DNA of 64,000 nucleotides from Scleroderma bovista (lineage: Eukaryota; Basidiomycota; Agaricomycetes; Boletales; Sclerodermataceae). The first letter of the stretch is position 1. Each line of letters starts with the position of its first letter. A program made the translations under genes and the position numbers. Below, piece after piece: positions 23,401-34,061 of this stretch. The notes beneath the pieces were generated by a model. The model was given only the letters and a program-made list of their open reading frames with translations, searched no databases and was not told the DNA's origin. The stretch spans positions 1 through 64,000 of the forward strand of contig JAYMGJ010000207.1 in NCBI GenBank assembly GCA_037178675.1, written 5' to 3'.

Positions 23401-23893
23401 CCGTGTCTACAACTCCGCGTCCTCGATGTTCTATGCACCCAGTGACGTGAGTGGCCTCCACGGCATGCGTCGCGAACACATACGTTGTTCCCCTATGTGG
23501 AGGAACGAAGGCCCACGTTATGACTGCGTTTTTGTCGTAACCAATCCTCAGGCAGAGGGCATGCTTGGCCTGGATGTCGCTCGCGTTCTATGTTTTTTTT
23601 CATTCAAGTACCTAGGCACGGTGTATCCTTGTGCGATCATACGCTGGTTTGACCGCATAGGAGATGGCCCAAACGTCGATACAGGGATGTGGATGGTTCG
23701 TACACGCAACGCCCAAGACATCGCCATCATCCACATCGATACCATTTATCGCGCAGCTCAACTCATCCCTATATATGCGAGCCAGCGGCACATCGACGCA
23801 GCGAGCGTCAAGCCTAACGAAGCATACGACAAATTTTACTCTTTTTATGTGAATAAGTTTGCTGATCACCATGCGTTCGAAATCGCATTCTAG
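20427..23893 (+). CDS. Plavaka transposase (CMC superfamily)
   Basis: Nine exons: 20427-20793, 20844-21427, 21477-21681, 21731-22089, 22138-22313, 22363-22459, 22511-22970, 23020-23187, 23241-23893. Together they give 1023 codons with no internal stop. Residues 23-45 form a C2H2 finger (C23, C28, H41, H45). The family blocks follow in order: VYRNYHAGLNG, DDWAPYRNRLEFELAEFLF, GSDKTTVSVATGQTDYYPLY, VVLIGFLAMPK, ADYEEQVLLSC, WCPKCLAPRGNLDE, DILHQLIKGGFKDHLVDWVE, LRRFPQGRHFKQWTGDDSKG, SSITESKHIKAVKRPYRR. A C-terminal domain with MRREHIR and RYDCVFV follows. The product should cut at the element's TIRs. With matching ends present, this copy is a good candidate for an autonomous element. The start ATG was taken just before the zinc finger. 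Confidence 0.92.
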
Positions 23894-24606
23894 GCGCAGC
23901 TTTATGGCGCGTGAAGTCGGTCGACTTACCTAATTCCACTGTCTGGTATGCTGCACATTTCCCGCCCCCAAACTCTTCATTGCTCATCCTTGTACAGAAT
24001 AGCACCTCAACTCAACTCTACAACTATATGTGAGTCTCAGGGTACTTTTTATATCTATAACTAATGTAACTCTTAGTGGATGGGCAGGAAACACGCGAAG
24101 AAACATGCAAGGAGGAGTGGGTGCCGCAGAGAATCGTTTCGCGCGGCGAGTATCAGCTCCGCCGAAGTTGAAGGGTCGACCGGGCTTGGAGGGTCGCCCA
24201 TTCATGAGGTGAACGGTACGTATTTCCGTCTATCCGTATTTGCTAAACATGACCCGTTTGTACTAGTCCACTACGCGCAAACCGGCGAGGACATAGAGGC
24301 ACAACACTCGTCCGAATCGAAAGTGTGGTCTTCACCACCACGATTCCACTTTTCCCCTGCGGTCACCGTGACCGGAACCATTATCTATCTCTGCTTATCC
24401 GTCATTTTATGGTTGTTACAACTTAGTTTGTGGTGCCTGCAACGTATTGTGGCGTTGTAGTGAACTTTTTCGACTATTTTGACTATAATACACTTTTTGA
24501 CTTTTAGCCATTAGCCCGCCTTCGAAAAATAGTGGAACAAGTATGAAAAGTATGAAAAGTATGAAAAGCCGTAAATAGTTCGTAAATAGTTCGTAAATAG
24601 TATAAT

Positions 24607-24630
24607 TAGTATTGTGTGGATTTCCTGATG
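24607..24630 (-). repeat. Right Plavaka TIR
   Basis: Inverted copy of 17090-17113. Immediately inside are repeated GTAAATAGTTC units at about 24570-24605. Confidence 0.85.
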
Positions 24631-25010
24631 GATTGGAACCGCCTTTGGAATCTTCATGAAATGTTACATGAACTTTGCACTCTGGAGTGGGCAGGTGTTC
24701 GGCTCAATATGAAGATCATCGAGCCTGTTCGGTGACAGTGAATCATTACTGCTGGTATGTATGCCCACTTTTTTATACCACATTGGTGCATCCCTTACCC
24801 TGTTTGTTTACATAGGATGTCCCTGAGATGCCCTTTGACTTCATGAACTATATTAGCAAACCGTTTGCGGCAGGACAAGTCCGATGCACCTCGGACGTTC
24901 GCCATTTATTTTCCAGCTTACCCTGGAATCATGACACCGCAAGTGACATTGATTTGCACAGTTCGTATTCTTTTCAGTATGACGATGAGGAAGATGATTA
25001 CGCCTTTTGA
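24631..25010 (+). pseudogene. F-box/LRR protein gene, segment 3 (C-terminal)
   Basis: After the Plavaka element the F-box frame continues as WNRLWNLHEMLHELCTLEWA. A one-base frame change is needed near 24700, then GDSESLLL, an intron (GT near 24757, AG at about 24815), and a last exon DVPEMPFDFMNYISKPFAAG ending with the acidic DDEEDDYAF and a TGA at 25008-25010. Taken with segments 1 and 2 this gives a protein of roughly 550 aa, normal for the family. Confidence 0.7.
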
Positions 25011-26181
25011 CTCGCATAGTCCACGGATCCTTTGTCGCTGAGGCTGCTCCACAACTCCAGCCCTCATAAGCCTCATTTACACTCATTACTTGAATGCCAA
25101 AAATTAAGTGTATCTTTTGAATTATTTTGAATTTGCTTTTAGTAAGGCATTTTTCTCGGACACCTCGAATATGGGTAGCTTTATCGATTGCTACCAACTT
25201 TAAGAGTCAACGAGCGGAAAGATAGGTCATCTGGTCTTCACTTGATCGTGACCTGATCACTATGTTCTTGGGTGCACTTGCTGATGGACTACTAATGAGG
25301 ACAAGTGATAAGAAGCATTCTGATCTGCCACTTGAGGTTGTCCAAGTCCGATCTTCTTACGCCCACAGGCGATGATCTTTCCAACAAGGTGAATCCCAAT
25401 TCTCCTGTTCCACATACGTTGGGGCTCGGGAGTGCTTAGTACTGTGCTGTTTTCCATGTGTTATCGACTCAGGTTTGGTCAACTGAACCGATTTCGTGGC
25501 GTCTTGGCGGACTTCTGGGTTCTCCTTGCTTTGGTCAGCTAATTGGTGTTCGAGTTCGTCCCTGTTCGTCCGTGCACTGAGCTCTTTGCGCAGGTGGCAT
25601 GTGCCGCTTGGTAAAAGATATCCTCACTGCTGTTTTGAACGACCTTCTGTGGTAATGAAGCATCTCAGACTGGAATGTCGTAGCTGCACATCGAAACACT
25701 AACACCACTAACCTTTGAAATGCGCAGTGCATGATGGAGATTGGCATGGCCATAGAATGTAGGGAGATACACAAGTCGTATCGACCTTGAACGCGGGAAG
25801 TTTCGGACACAATGTAAGTATTACTGAGGTCTTTGTACAAAGTTGATCTGGATCTGCCGTGCTGAGGCTGCATTTATCCCACCCCCGGGCCCCCTTGGGC
25901 CATACTCGAGCACTAGCTCATGTGGTCGGCCAGGACTATCTGATTATCAGGTGTGCCCAAATGGTCTCAAGTTATACCGTTATTCATTGGCCGTCGAGGT
26001 CCAAGCGAGGGTTTACAGTAAGCTTACAGCGTAGATTTTCCAAACGGAGGGTAGTTTTGTAGAGAGTCGGCGGCCCACCAGATCTGAGTCATATGCATGA
26101 GTATAGTAAGCATGTAGACTATTCGGTTCCAAGACTTCCAGTGATATGCCAGGCCCCGCTCTGCTCCTTGATAGTAACACC
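25011..26181. other. Intergenic region before the acyltransferase
   Basis: No gene supported. Short hydrophobic frames occur at 25480-25620 but match nothing I recognise. The last few hundred bases probably hold the acyltransferase promoter. Confidence 0.45.
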
Positions 26182-27810
26182 ATGCACCTCGTATGCCCAA
26201 AGTTGCCTACTGTACTTCATCACCAAACCACCGTTGATCTGGCCTATGATTTGTGGTTCTATGACGTAGGTCTAAGTTATGGCTGTTTGTCTTGATTTTT
26301 ATAGGCATTTTCCTTTGAAAGGTCAACAGTGTCCATGTCCTCCCTGGAACGATTGATGTGGAAAAGTTCAAGAATGCCCTTTCTAACACTCTTCAGGTGT
26401 ATCCCCATGCAGCTGGGCAGCTACGTTGTCAAGACAGGCGTTGGTTTGTAAGTGGCCTCTTCCATGGCCTAGTAGCAGTCAGTTCACTGTCTTCTTAGAT
26501 AGAACTCACAAATACTCCTGTACCCTTGGGTGTCAGTCGTGTCGAAGAGAAATCTTCGAGTTCATTTTTGCAAGAAGACTGGGTCATGCAAAATTTTTTA
26601 GCATTCCTTGCATTTCCCCAGCGGACCCACGCCAGCCTTATCAATGGGACAGAGCCGTTACTCCGTTGTCAACTTACCTTCTTTTTGGAAGAAACATGCA
26701 TTGGTATATCCTGGCATCACATTCTAGGTCAGTAAGTTGTGTCAAGATCAATTGAGAAAGACTATGCAACCTTTTATGTATAAAAAAGGTGACGCCACTG
26801 CCCGTTTCCGTTTCATCCACACTCTGTCGCAATTCTACCAAAACAAAGTACCAGAGTTTCCTACACCCACATTCCGAAAACACGCCTTGCCACCGCCCTC
26901 GGAAGCCATCGCCACAGAATACTATCCTAAGAACCCTCTACTCCACCATGCGTATCCCTTCGCTGAAATCGGCGCTAAATTCGCGGAAGCCAAGAAGGGA
27001 GTTGAGATCCTGAATTGGCGGTTCACTGGCGAAGAGCTGCGTAGATTACATGAGTTGATCAGTTCAAGCGGGCAGCAAGCGCTCACCATCCAAGACTGCC
27101 TCACGGCTTATATTGTCACTGTTCTGAATCGCTGTCAGGAAAAACCCATACGAATAGTTACTAACCTAGGCAATGTAAGTGGGGGGCACATTCTAGTCCG
27201 AGTGATATTGCTTAACCCCCGTGCAAGTATCGAAGGGTGAAAGTGCCATTCGTCGAGGAGAACTTGGCAGGAAATGCGGTCCAAACTGTCTGTGCTCGCC
27301 TTTCTGCAGTGATGGCGATTTTCTTAACCCACACCAGATTGTTACAGAACAGCTTCCCCTAGATATGGTTGGGATTGCGACTGCGATCCGTACCTCCATC
27401 ATTCGCAGCCGAGACCCCCAAGAATTTGAGAATTGGTTGAGCACTGCAACCGACCGCATGCTGACCACCACCAATTCAGAGAAGTCGTTTTTCTTTAAGT
27501 CTTATGATGACGTGATAGACGTAAACGGGACTTCTTCGTGAGTGTACTGTTTACCCAGCTCATCAGAAAGTAATATATGCTGACTTTGTCAAGGATTGAT
27601 TGGTGTAGTGCAAACTTCGGCTTTCCGAATGGTTCAAGGTACCACGTTGAAGGATTTATGAAATTTCAGCTCCGGACTGTTAAATCCAACCCAATGAAGG
27701 GAGCTGATGGTGTTTGGCACGCTCGTCAAGGTTCCATCGACATTTCTATGGGTGTACCGACAGAATTAAAGTCGAGAATCCTAGATATTCTCGCTAGAGG
27801 TTTCGAATAG
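26182..27810 (+). CDS. BAHD/transferase-family acyltransferase (PF02458-type)
   Basis: Seven exons (26182-26265, 26322-26447, 26499-26727, 26789-27174, 27228-27287, 27338-27537, 27594-27810) give 433 aa, the usual family length, with no internal stop. Early block VLPGTIDVEKFKNALSNTLQ and VYPHAAGQLR are typical of the N-lobe. The catalytic HxxxD is H144-I-L-G-D148 in WHHILGDATARF, created across an intron. LGNYRKVKVPF and GNAVQT-IVTEQLPLDMVG mark the second lobe. The structural DFGWG motif is degenerate (ANFGFP, residues 368-373). Such enzymes transfer acyl groups from acyl-CoA to alcohols or amines in secondary metabolism; the substrate cannot be told. The second exon starts after AAAG, avoiding a TGA that an earlier AG would include. 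It has no clustered pathway partners here. Confidence 0.85.
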
Positions 27811-28171
27811 AACGACTGCTTGGAAGGTTCAACCCTCAAATGTAATTCATGATTTGCTTTACTGCAGCTTCTTCCTTCTGAATCGTTGTCACTTGTTTAC
27901 AAGGTCACTACGCGTGGAAATTGTAGACGCTTTTTTCGACATCCGCGCAATTGCCTGTAACAAAGCTCCGCTGTGGAAAAAGCCGTAGTTCGAAGATTGC
28001 TGCACGAGTGTACCAGCTATCAACAAAGTGTTACTGTCGGCGGTAGAACTATACTTGTGGGCCAGTTAGGACCTAACGGAGTTTGAAACCTAACCTACCG
28101 GCACCGCTCGGCCCGCGGAAAATAATTCTACCTCTGACCCCGCACTCGGCCAACGATCCCACAGAATCGAG
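27811..28171. other. Spacer with acyltransferase 3' end and start of the next element
   Basis: No gene. A short palindrome TTAGGACCTAA lies near 28066-28076. Confidence 0.45.
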
Positions 28172-31100
28172 ATGGCAGAGGCTCCGAAACGTTCGCGCGG
28201 GCGCCCAGTGGGAACAAAGAATAAGCCGGGCACGAAGGGTGTTGGGCGTCCAAGAAAGGATGGCCACTCGCCTCAGCCACGACACCGTCAACAAGGTGAG
28301 TCCCCCAGCTATTGACTCGAAGCATTCACGGCACTGATGGCTTTCACATGTGATACCTTGTCACCCACTCATCCTTACACTACTTTAGATTCCATCGCGG
28401 CAAGATCAGCAACAACCGCCGCCGCCGCCACGGTGGCCCGTCGCCCTGGTCCCCTCCTTCCCACACGAGGGAGGCTTGGGCTTGCATCTGGCAAGCTCAT
28501 TTTCGTTCGTGAACCGGAAGGCAATGCACAAGCCCAAAACGCTTCCGGTATGCACAACTTGTTCCACCAATGTATCTCCGCTAACCTCTCAGTGGATAAT
28601 CGTGTTATCTCACCAGACAGAGACCATCGAGGCACAAATGCCAGCCACAGCGATCACCCGGACGGCAGCAATGTAGATGTGCAGGATGACCACTTGGACG
28701 TGAACCCAGGATGTGTAGATATAAACCAGCAGTGCGCCTGCCGTCAAGATTACCCGGATGGTAGCCCGAATGCTGCAGACGTGCATGTTGACAATCCATG
28801 CGAAGAGCGTGATGACCACTTGGGCACCCAGCAGTACAGCGGCGGCTGCCATGCCCACCCAGGCAGCAGCTCGAGTGCTGTAGATGTGCACTTTGAGTGT
28901 CCACACGAAGAGCATGATGACGACTTGGACACGGCCATGGTATGTACGGATTTGGACCAATGGTACACCAGCTCATGCAACCAACAGCACGCAGAACAGG
29001 GCCATGGACTGCAGTCATCTGATATGGAGACTCAGCCCATTGTTGGGGTATCAAACTGCAGCGTAAATATTCCAGAGCAAGAGTGCTCTTCTCTGCACGA
29101 TGGAAATAACCCAAGCCTCTCCAAGCGAAAGCATATCCGTTCCCATCCCCCTCCTGTCCCAGCCATCGACAATCCTTACGGGTCTGACCTCGCTGCTGCC
29201 CTGCCTTGTCTTGGTGATGACGACGAAGATAACGAAGAAGCCGCAGAGCTCGATCGTGAATTCTCGTGGAGTGATGACAATCTTCCTCCTGATGCAACGA
29301 ATCCTGCTGGCAACACCAGGTCATGGGGCCCACCACGCTCTTCCATGCCCACTTGGCTGAAAAATGATTACCATCAAGTCCGGGACCGGCTGATCCAGGA
29401 GATGAAGCATAATTCCTCATGCATGCCAACCTGCTACGAGAGATGTAGCTTTTATGATGGTCCTGAGAATCGCTTCCTTGCAGCACGGAAATCCTATGAT
29501 GGCTCGGCAGCTGGGATATTCCACCAGTGCCGCTATTTTATATGGCTCCCGCATCTGCTTGTTGACCGTATCCCGTGTCCTGCCTGCCAGGAGGCTAAAC
29601 GGCAAGGGTCGCAGACCTGTGTTGTGTATCTACAGAACAATGGTTTCGTTGATAGCCCACGTCGTGCTGTTGACATTGAGGAAAATGTTTTCATCATTGG
29701 ATATCGCTATCGCTGTGCTCACAAGGATTGCCACAAGACGTATCAAAGCTGGAGTCTGCCAATACTTGATGTCCTTCCCTGGGCAGTATCTGATCAGTTC
29801 TCATTTCGGCTCACCTACCGTAATGGACTCACAGGCCGTCTTGCTGGTCTCTTGCGAGAAATGTCCCGAGGGGGTGTCAGTCCACGTGTTTTCACGACTG
29901 TTGTGCAAGTGCTGCACTACCACCACTTTGACTGGCTTCAATGCCAGTTCTTGGAGATGGTTTCAGCTCACCGTGCTGGATCTCTTCAGGATTGCTGGTC
30001 AAGCAACAGGCCCTTTGGCGAGTTTGGTGATCGGGATGGATATGCTGGATATGTCCCATCTCAAGGGTACTTTGGGTGCTTCTATGACATGATGGTCGAG
30101 GCTGAAGCACCTGAGCTTCAGCAGATAATCTCCTCCCGACCAGCCAATGTGCTGAAGCATGACCACAGCTTTAAGGTATCCATCATCTCTGTGATTCATG
30201 TGGTAGAAATGATCTGACATCATTCTTTAGGTCATTAAGTGGATGAAGAAACAAGGTGGAGTTGCATTCTTTGCAGCACTGCACACCTTTCTGAATGAGT
30301 ACTCGGAAATCCGTGGAATGACCTTCACCCCATCAAAGGCTCATGATGGTTGAGCTCCTGTCCTTAAAGCAATTCTCCCCTCCCTACATGACTATGGCCA
30401 CCCAGAACCACAGGTTGTCTTTACAGATAATGTACGAGCTGACAAGGACAAGCTGCTCTCGATTTTCCCCTCCCTCTCAGCTGGTGTCACCCCTATTGCA
30501 TCTACTGCTCGACTTGAGGCTCTTGCCTTCCCATCTGATTGGGAGGTCATCCACCTTACAAACACTCACCAAGTTAACCTGCACTTCAATATCATCATGG
30601 GTCACCACTCAACGGTTTCACCAGTCACTGTTGGCTTTGGGATGCAGTGGCCCATCAATATCTCAACTGGCAAATCTGGCCAGGTTGCATTGCTTGCATT
30701 CACATATGAGAAGGCTGTCTACCTCATTCAGGTATGTCCTCTTTCCCAAAATCAATTAAATTGCTAGGTATTGACTCTGACCCTAATCAGACCATTCATT
30801 TTCTGCGAGATGGCTCCATCTGCTTCCCACATGCTCTCACAACCTTTTTGCAGTCCCCAGTTTATGTGAAGGTTGGTGTAAACATTGCAGCCAACTTCAA
30901 GCACCTTCAGACAGACTGTGTGGAGGCTATTCGTGGTACCCCCTTTTCTGGGTACTGTGACCTTGGTCTATTGGCCCAAAATTGTTATGCAGCTCCAAGA
31001 GGCAGCACATCTCTTCCAGTTTTTTGCTCACTCATTCTTCGACACCAGCTGACCACTGACCCTCAGCTTTGTGTCAGTGCATCATGGGGTGATGTGGCCC

Positions 31101-33344
31101 TTGGAAGGGACTTTGTAGACCATGCAGCACTTGAGGCATTTGCTGTTTGGAGGGTCTATACTGTCCTCCAAAATATGGGCTCCCCCCAATCTGTTAATAG
31201 CCTCACTCCTGGTGGCACCCAGGTTACCATGTTTGCACCTGATGGGAGGGAGATAGCACATGGTGTCATTGCTTTGGATCGGCCAGCCACATTCCATGGT
31301 GTCAATGTCACACAGACCCGTGTCTTGATGGTCATCCAGCAAGTCTTGGTGCCAGCATATCTTATATCTGGAATGCTCACACCCTCACATGAGCCAATGC
31401 CCCTCTCTGCATTTGGTGAGGTGCCATTTGTCATCCTTTGCCAGGCCAGTCATCTATGCACCTCAACTTCCTGTTCCATCGAAGCTTGTTCTGACAGTGC
31501 CCTCTCACCATTGGTGACACAAGATCATCCTCCTGCACTGGACTGGGCCCAACTCTCTGCTACTAGTAGTGAGGCAGTTGACTCGGTAGGTGAGCCTGCT
31601 AATTCCAGTGAGGAGGGCAGATTTGCCTTGTGGGAGGGAATGGAGGACATAGAAGAGAATGATTCTTCGGAGCAACTGGCATCACAGTCTGAAAGAGACC
31701 CAGTGGCAGATGAGGCAATCTGCAACTTGGTTCTCGCAATCACCAGATTTGATCCTGACTCAATGTCAGTTCTACGGTCACAAATTCTGGGTGACATCTG
31801 GCACCTGTTTCATCAGTTCCCAATCTCCCTACATCACGGACTTCGGCGGCCATTTTCACGTGCCCTCAGTGTGGCCATTTTCTTCACTGATCTGGGGGAT
31901 AAACTGGCTGTTGAAGCTTTTCTTCAGAGGTCTGATACTACTTACGAGGCCAAGCTCTTATCGAAACCAAAGTGGATCCTAGCAAGAGTTCGGCGTTTTG
32001 TGCCCCCCCCTGAAATACTGTTTTCGCGAGTTGCTTCAGTGATCAAAACATTTGGCCCTCTCAAGGACTCCACAACTGGCCAGACCCTGTTCTCAGAGAA
32101 AGACGGCGAATCATGTGCCCTGTCGCTCACTGAGGTAACGGTGTTGCATTTTCTGTTCCAATGCAAAAGTATGATGGTATGGCAACATTGAGAGCTGGAG
32201 CCGAGCACCATCATCAAAGGGAAGGATGCCGAATGACTCAGTCGAAGGCTTGTAGTTGTTTCCATTCACCCACTTCCCATGGGTAAACTGCGGGTCCTGA
32301 CCAAAGAATCGGGAAGTGTTCTCCAAGAGAGTGGAGATGAGTCCTATTGTACTGTGAGCTGCGAGAATTCAGCCACCGACTTACCTGCATGTTATGGCAG
32401 ACTGCATAATCAAGAATCATATTGACAGCACGCCGAGGAGATACATTGAAAGAAGTGAAGCACCGGATGAGGTTTTGATGTACTCCACCTTCCAGGTCAT
32501 TTGTGCCACGGCAGCAGCGATATAAGGTAAGGCCATGTTTGTCCTTACCAACCTCAAAATACAGGGGAATTCCTGGTGGATCGGAGTAATCCCCATGCCG
32601 GATGTGCTCAAGTATATTTTTTGTTACATCCCATCCTTCCAGTTCACACTCAAAGTGAATGTGCACTTTTCCAATTGTATGCCAACACTTCCCCTCAGTT
32701 TTCGGGACCACGTGGCCCAAATTTCGCTGCACTTGCATCCAACATGAATGATCACGCAGATGGTCTGTCCATATTCTACAAGGTAAGCAGTGTGCTTGCA
32801 AGTGTTACCAATTGAATGTGTACTGATGGGATGACGAGTCTAGTTACCGGAACACCTCAGCAGTTATTATAAGACATGGCTCGACATCATCAATGAAAAG
32901 ATGTCCGTCAATTTGAGCCTGTTGGCCAGCAAGCACATCCACTCGCTTCTTACATCTCGAACCAGTGCATCACCCTCCATCTCAACCACATTGCCACAGC
33001 CACTCGCAGAAACCGTGTCACTCCCATCCGTTCCTGCACGCGAACATGAACCCAACACCTGGAGTCTACAGAAGACACTTGCTGACCACCGTCTTTCGCG
33101 GTCGGCACTCCAGTTCCTGTATGGCGACCAAGGGGAACTCTCAGTGTGCATGACACAGCCAAATGCAACGTCCAGCAAGCGGAGTCGACCTGAGACAGAT
33201 ACTGGTGAGACAAGACCACAGAAGAAGCGAAGGGAGCGCACCTGCACCCACTGTCATTCGAAGGAGTGTGCTGGTCGCTGGAGCATTGGAAAATGCCCAC
33301 GGAGGACGCTACAGGGACACCCTTTGACAAGTTTGAACTTGTAG
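28172..33344 (+). pseudogene. DDE-type transposase with exonuclease-like domain, broken by nonsense codon and inversion
   Basis: Exons 28172-28295, 28389-30175, 30231-30731 and 30791 to about 32101, then (after an inverted block) to 32780 and 32844-33344. Exon 1 encodes two AT-hooks (SRGRPVG and GVGRPRKDG). Exon 2 carries a long low-complexity region, then a cysteine-containing domain (CPACQEA, YRCAHKDCHKTY). The catalytic-type core follows: DHSFKVIKWM across a splice, and VVFTDNVRADK. Next comes a DnaQ/WRN-like exonuclease fold (TVGFGMQW, VKVGVNIAANFKHL, HAALEAFAVWRVY) without its acids, then RCCRGTNDLEGGVHQ on the opposite strand, and a C-terminal Cys cluster (CTHC-HSKEC-AGRWSIGKC). A TGA at 30351-30353 interrupts the core. 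I recognise the domain order from many unnamed Agaricomycete proteins; the superfamily name is uncertain. No TIRs were found. Confidence 0.75.
32102..32699 (-). other. Inverted coding block inside the exonuclease-type transposase gene
   Basis: Minus-strand coding sequence belonging between GQTLFSEK (ending about 32101 on plus) and the plus-strand GPNFAALASNMNDHAD (from about 32703). The block reads TEGKCWHTIGKVHIHFE, then PPGIPLYFEVGKDKHGLTLY, RCCRGTNDLEGGVHQ, FNVSPRRAVNMILDYAV, an intron, WVNGNNYKPSTESFGILPF, YLSERQGT-stop. Short inverted microhomology GAAA (32098-32101) and TTTC (32700-32703) sits at the two edges. The TGA at minus 32113-32111 again replaces an expected Arg. Confidence 0.75.
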
Positions 33345-34061
33345 TTTTTTTTTTTCATTCAGCATTAGTACTATAGTACTCGTGAGTCGCCGTTGCACTG
33401 GAAATTAATGAATCGTTTGTTGTCCTTACTGCTGTATCTGACCTGACGTACTATTGTTCTTGCAATTACATAGTATACTGGAGTGCCTACAGTATGTCCA
33501 CTATCACAAGTAATTCTATGTATCTACTTCAAAGTACTCATCACACTCAGCCAGCAAGTTTCGACACTGTATACGACGTTTGAACCACGCATCACCTCCC
33601 TCTTGCGAGTCTTGTCTCAATTCAAATTAATTTCCCTCTTGTCTCAACTTGAATTAATTTTCACCCTCCCGATTTTATTTATTTAATTTTTCTCCCAGAC
33701 CCCACAAGTATAGGTCCAGTGCCTTACTGTCTATTTCAGGTAACTTGGCCATGTGACAAATTTCATGAAAAAGGAATGCCAAACTCCAATTATTCGTATC
33801 TCCTCAACACACTGCAGGAATTCGACAAAAAGTATACCATTCAACTCAGATGAGTCCAGAGAAGCTGCCTAACATTGTCCGGTTGCCATAAGACAAGGTT
33901 TTTGATATTGGTATTTGGAGTCTATCGGTATTTTGGGTCCAGAGTTGACTGGCTCACAATGCATTGCAGGCATGGGACAAGGGAAGAAAGTATCCCCCAA
34001 AATACAACAGGCTATCGTACAGATGTCGGGGAGGCTCAGTCATGACAAAATCTTGATGTAT
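33345..34061. other. AT-rich spacer
   Basis: No gene. A T11 run follows the previous stop. Two near-copies of CTTGTCTCAA-TTGAATTAATTT occur around 33611-33665. The segment ends near the truncated left edge of the gag relic. Confidence 0.45.

Larger units (their letters stand above)
17090..24630. mobile_element. Plavaka-type CMC DNA transposon, apparently complete
   Basis: A 7541-bp element with ends CATCAGGAAATCCACACA(T/A)TACTA on both sides (17090-17113 and inverted 24607-24630). They are followed by subterminal arrays of ACTATTTGT or ACTATTTACGA motifs. GA flanks both sides (17088-17089, 24631-24632); a boundary three bases further in with TSD AT is equally possible, since both restore the F-box frame. 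Inside are a transposase gene on the plus strand and an accessory gene on the minus strand, transcribed divergently from about 20245-20427. Confidence 0.85.

Noticed and set aside
26305..26321. Nonsense codon TGA at 26316-26318 in the acyltransferase
   Set aside because: Using donor 26266 and acceptor 26321 places it in a 56-bp intron and gives the expected N-lobe sequence.
28000..33480. TIRs for the exonuclease-type transposase
   Set aside because: Flanks were compared by eye in both orientations and no convincing inverted match or target duplication was found.
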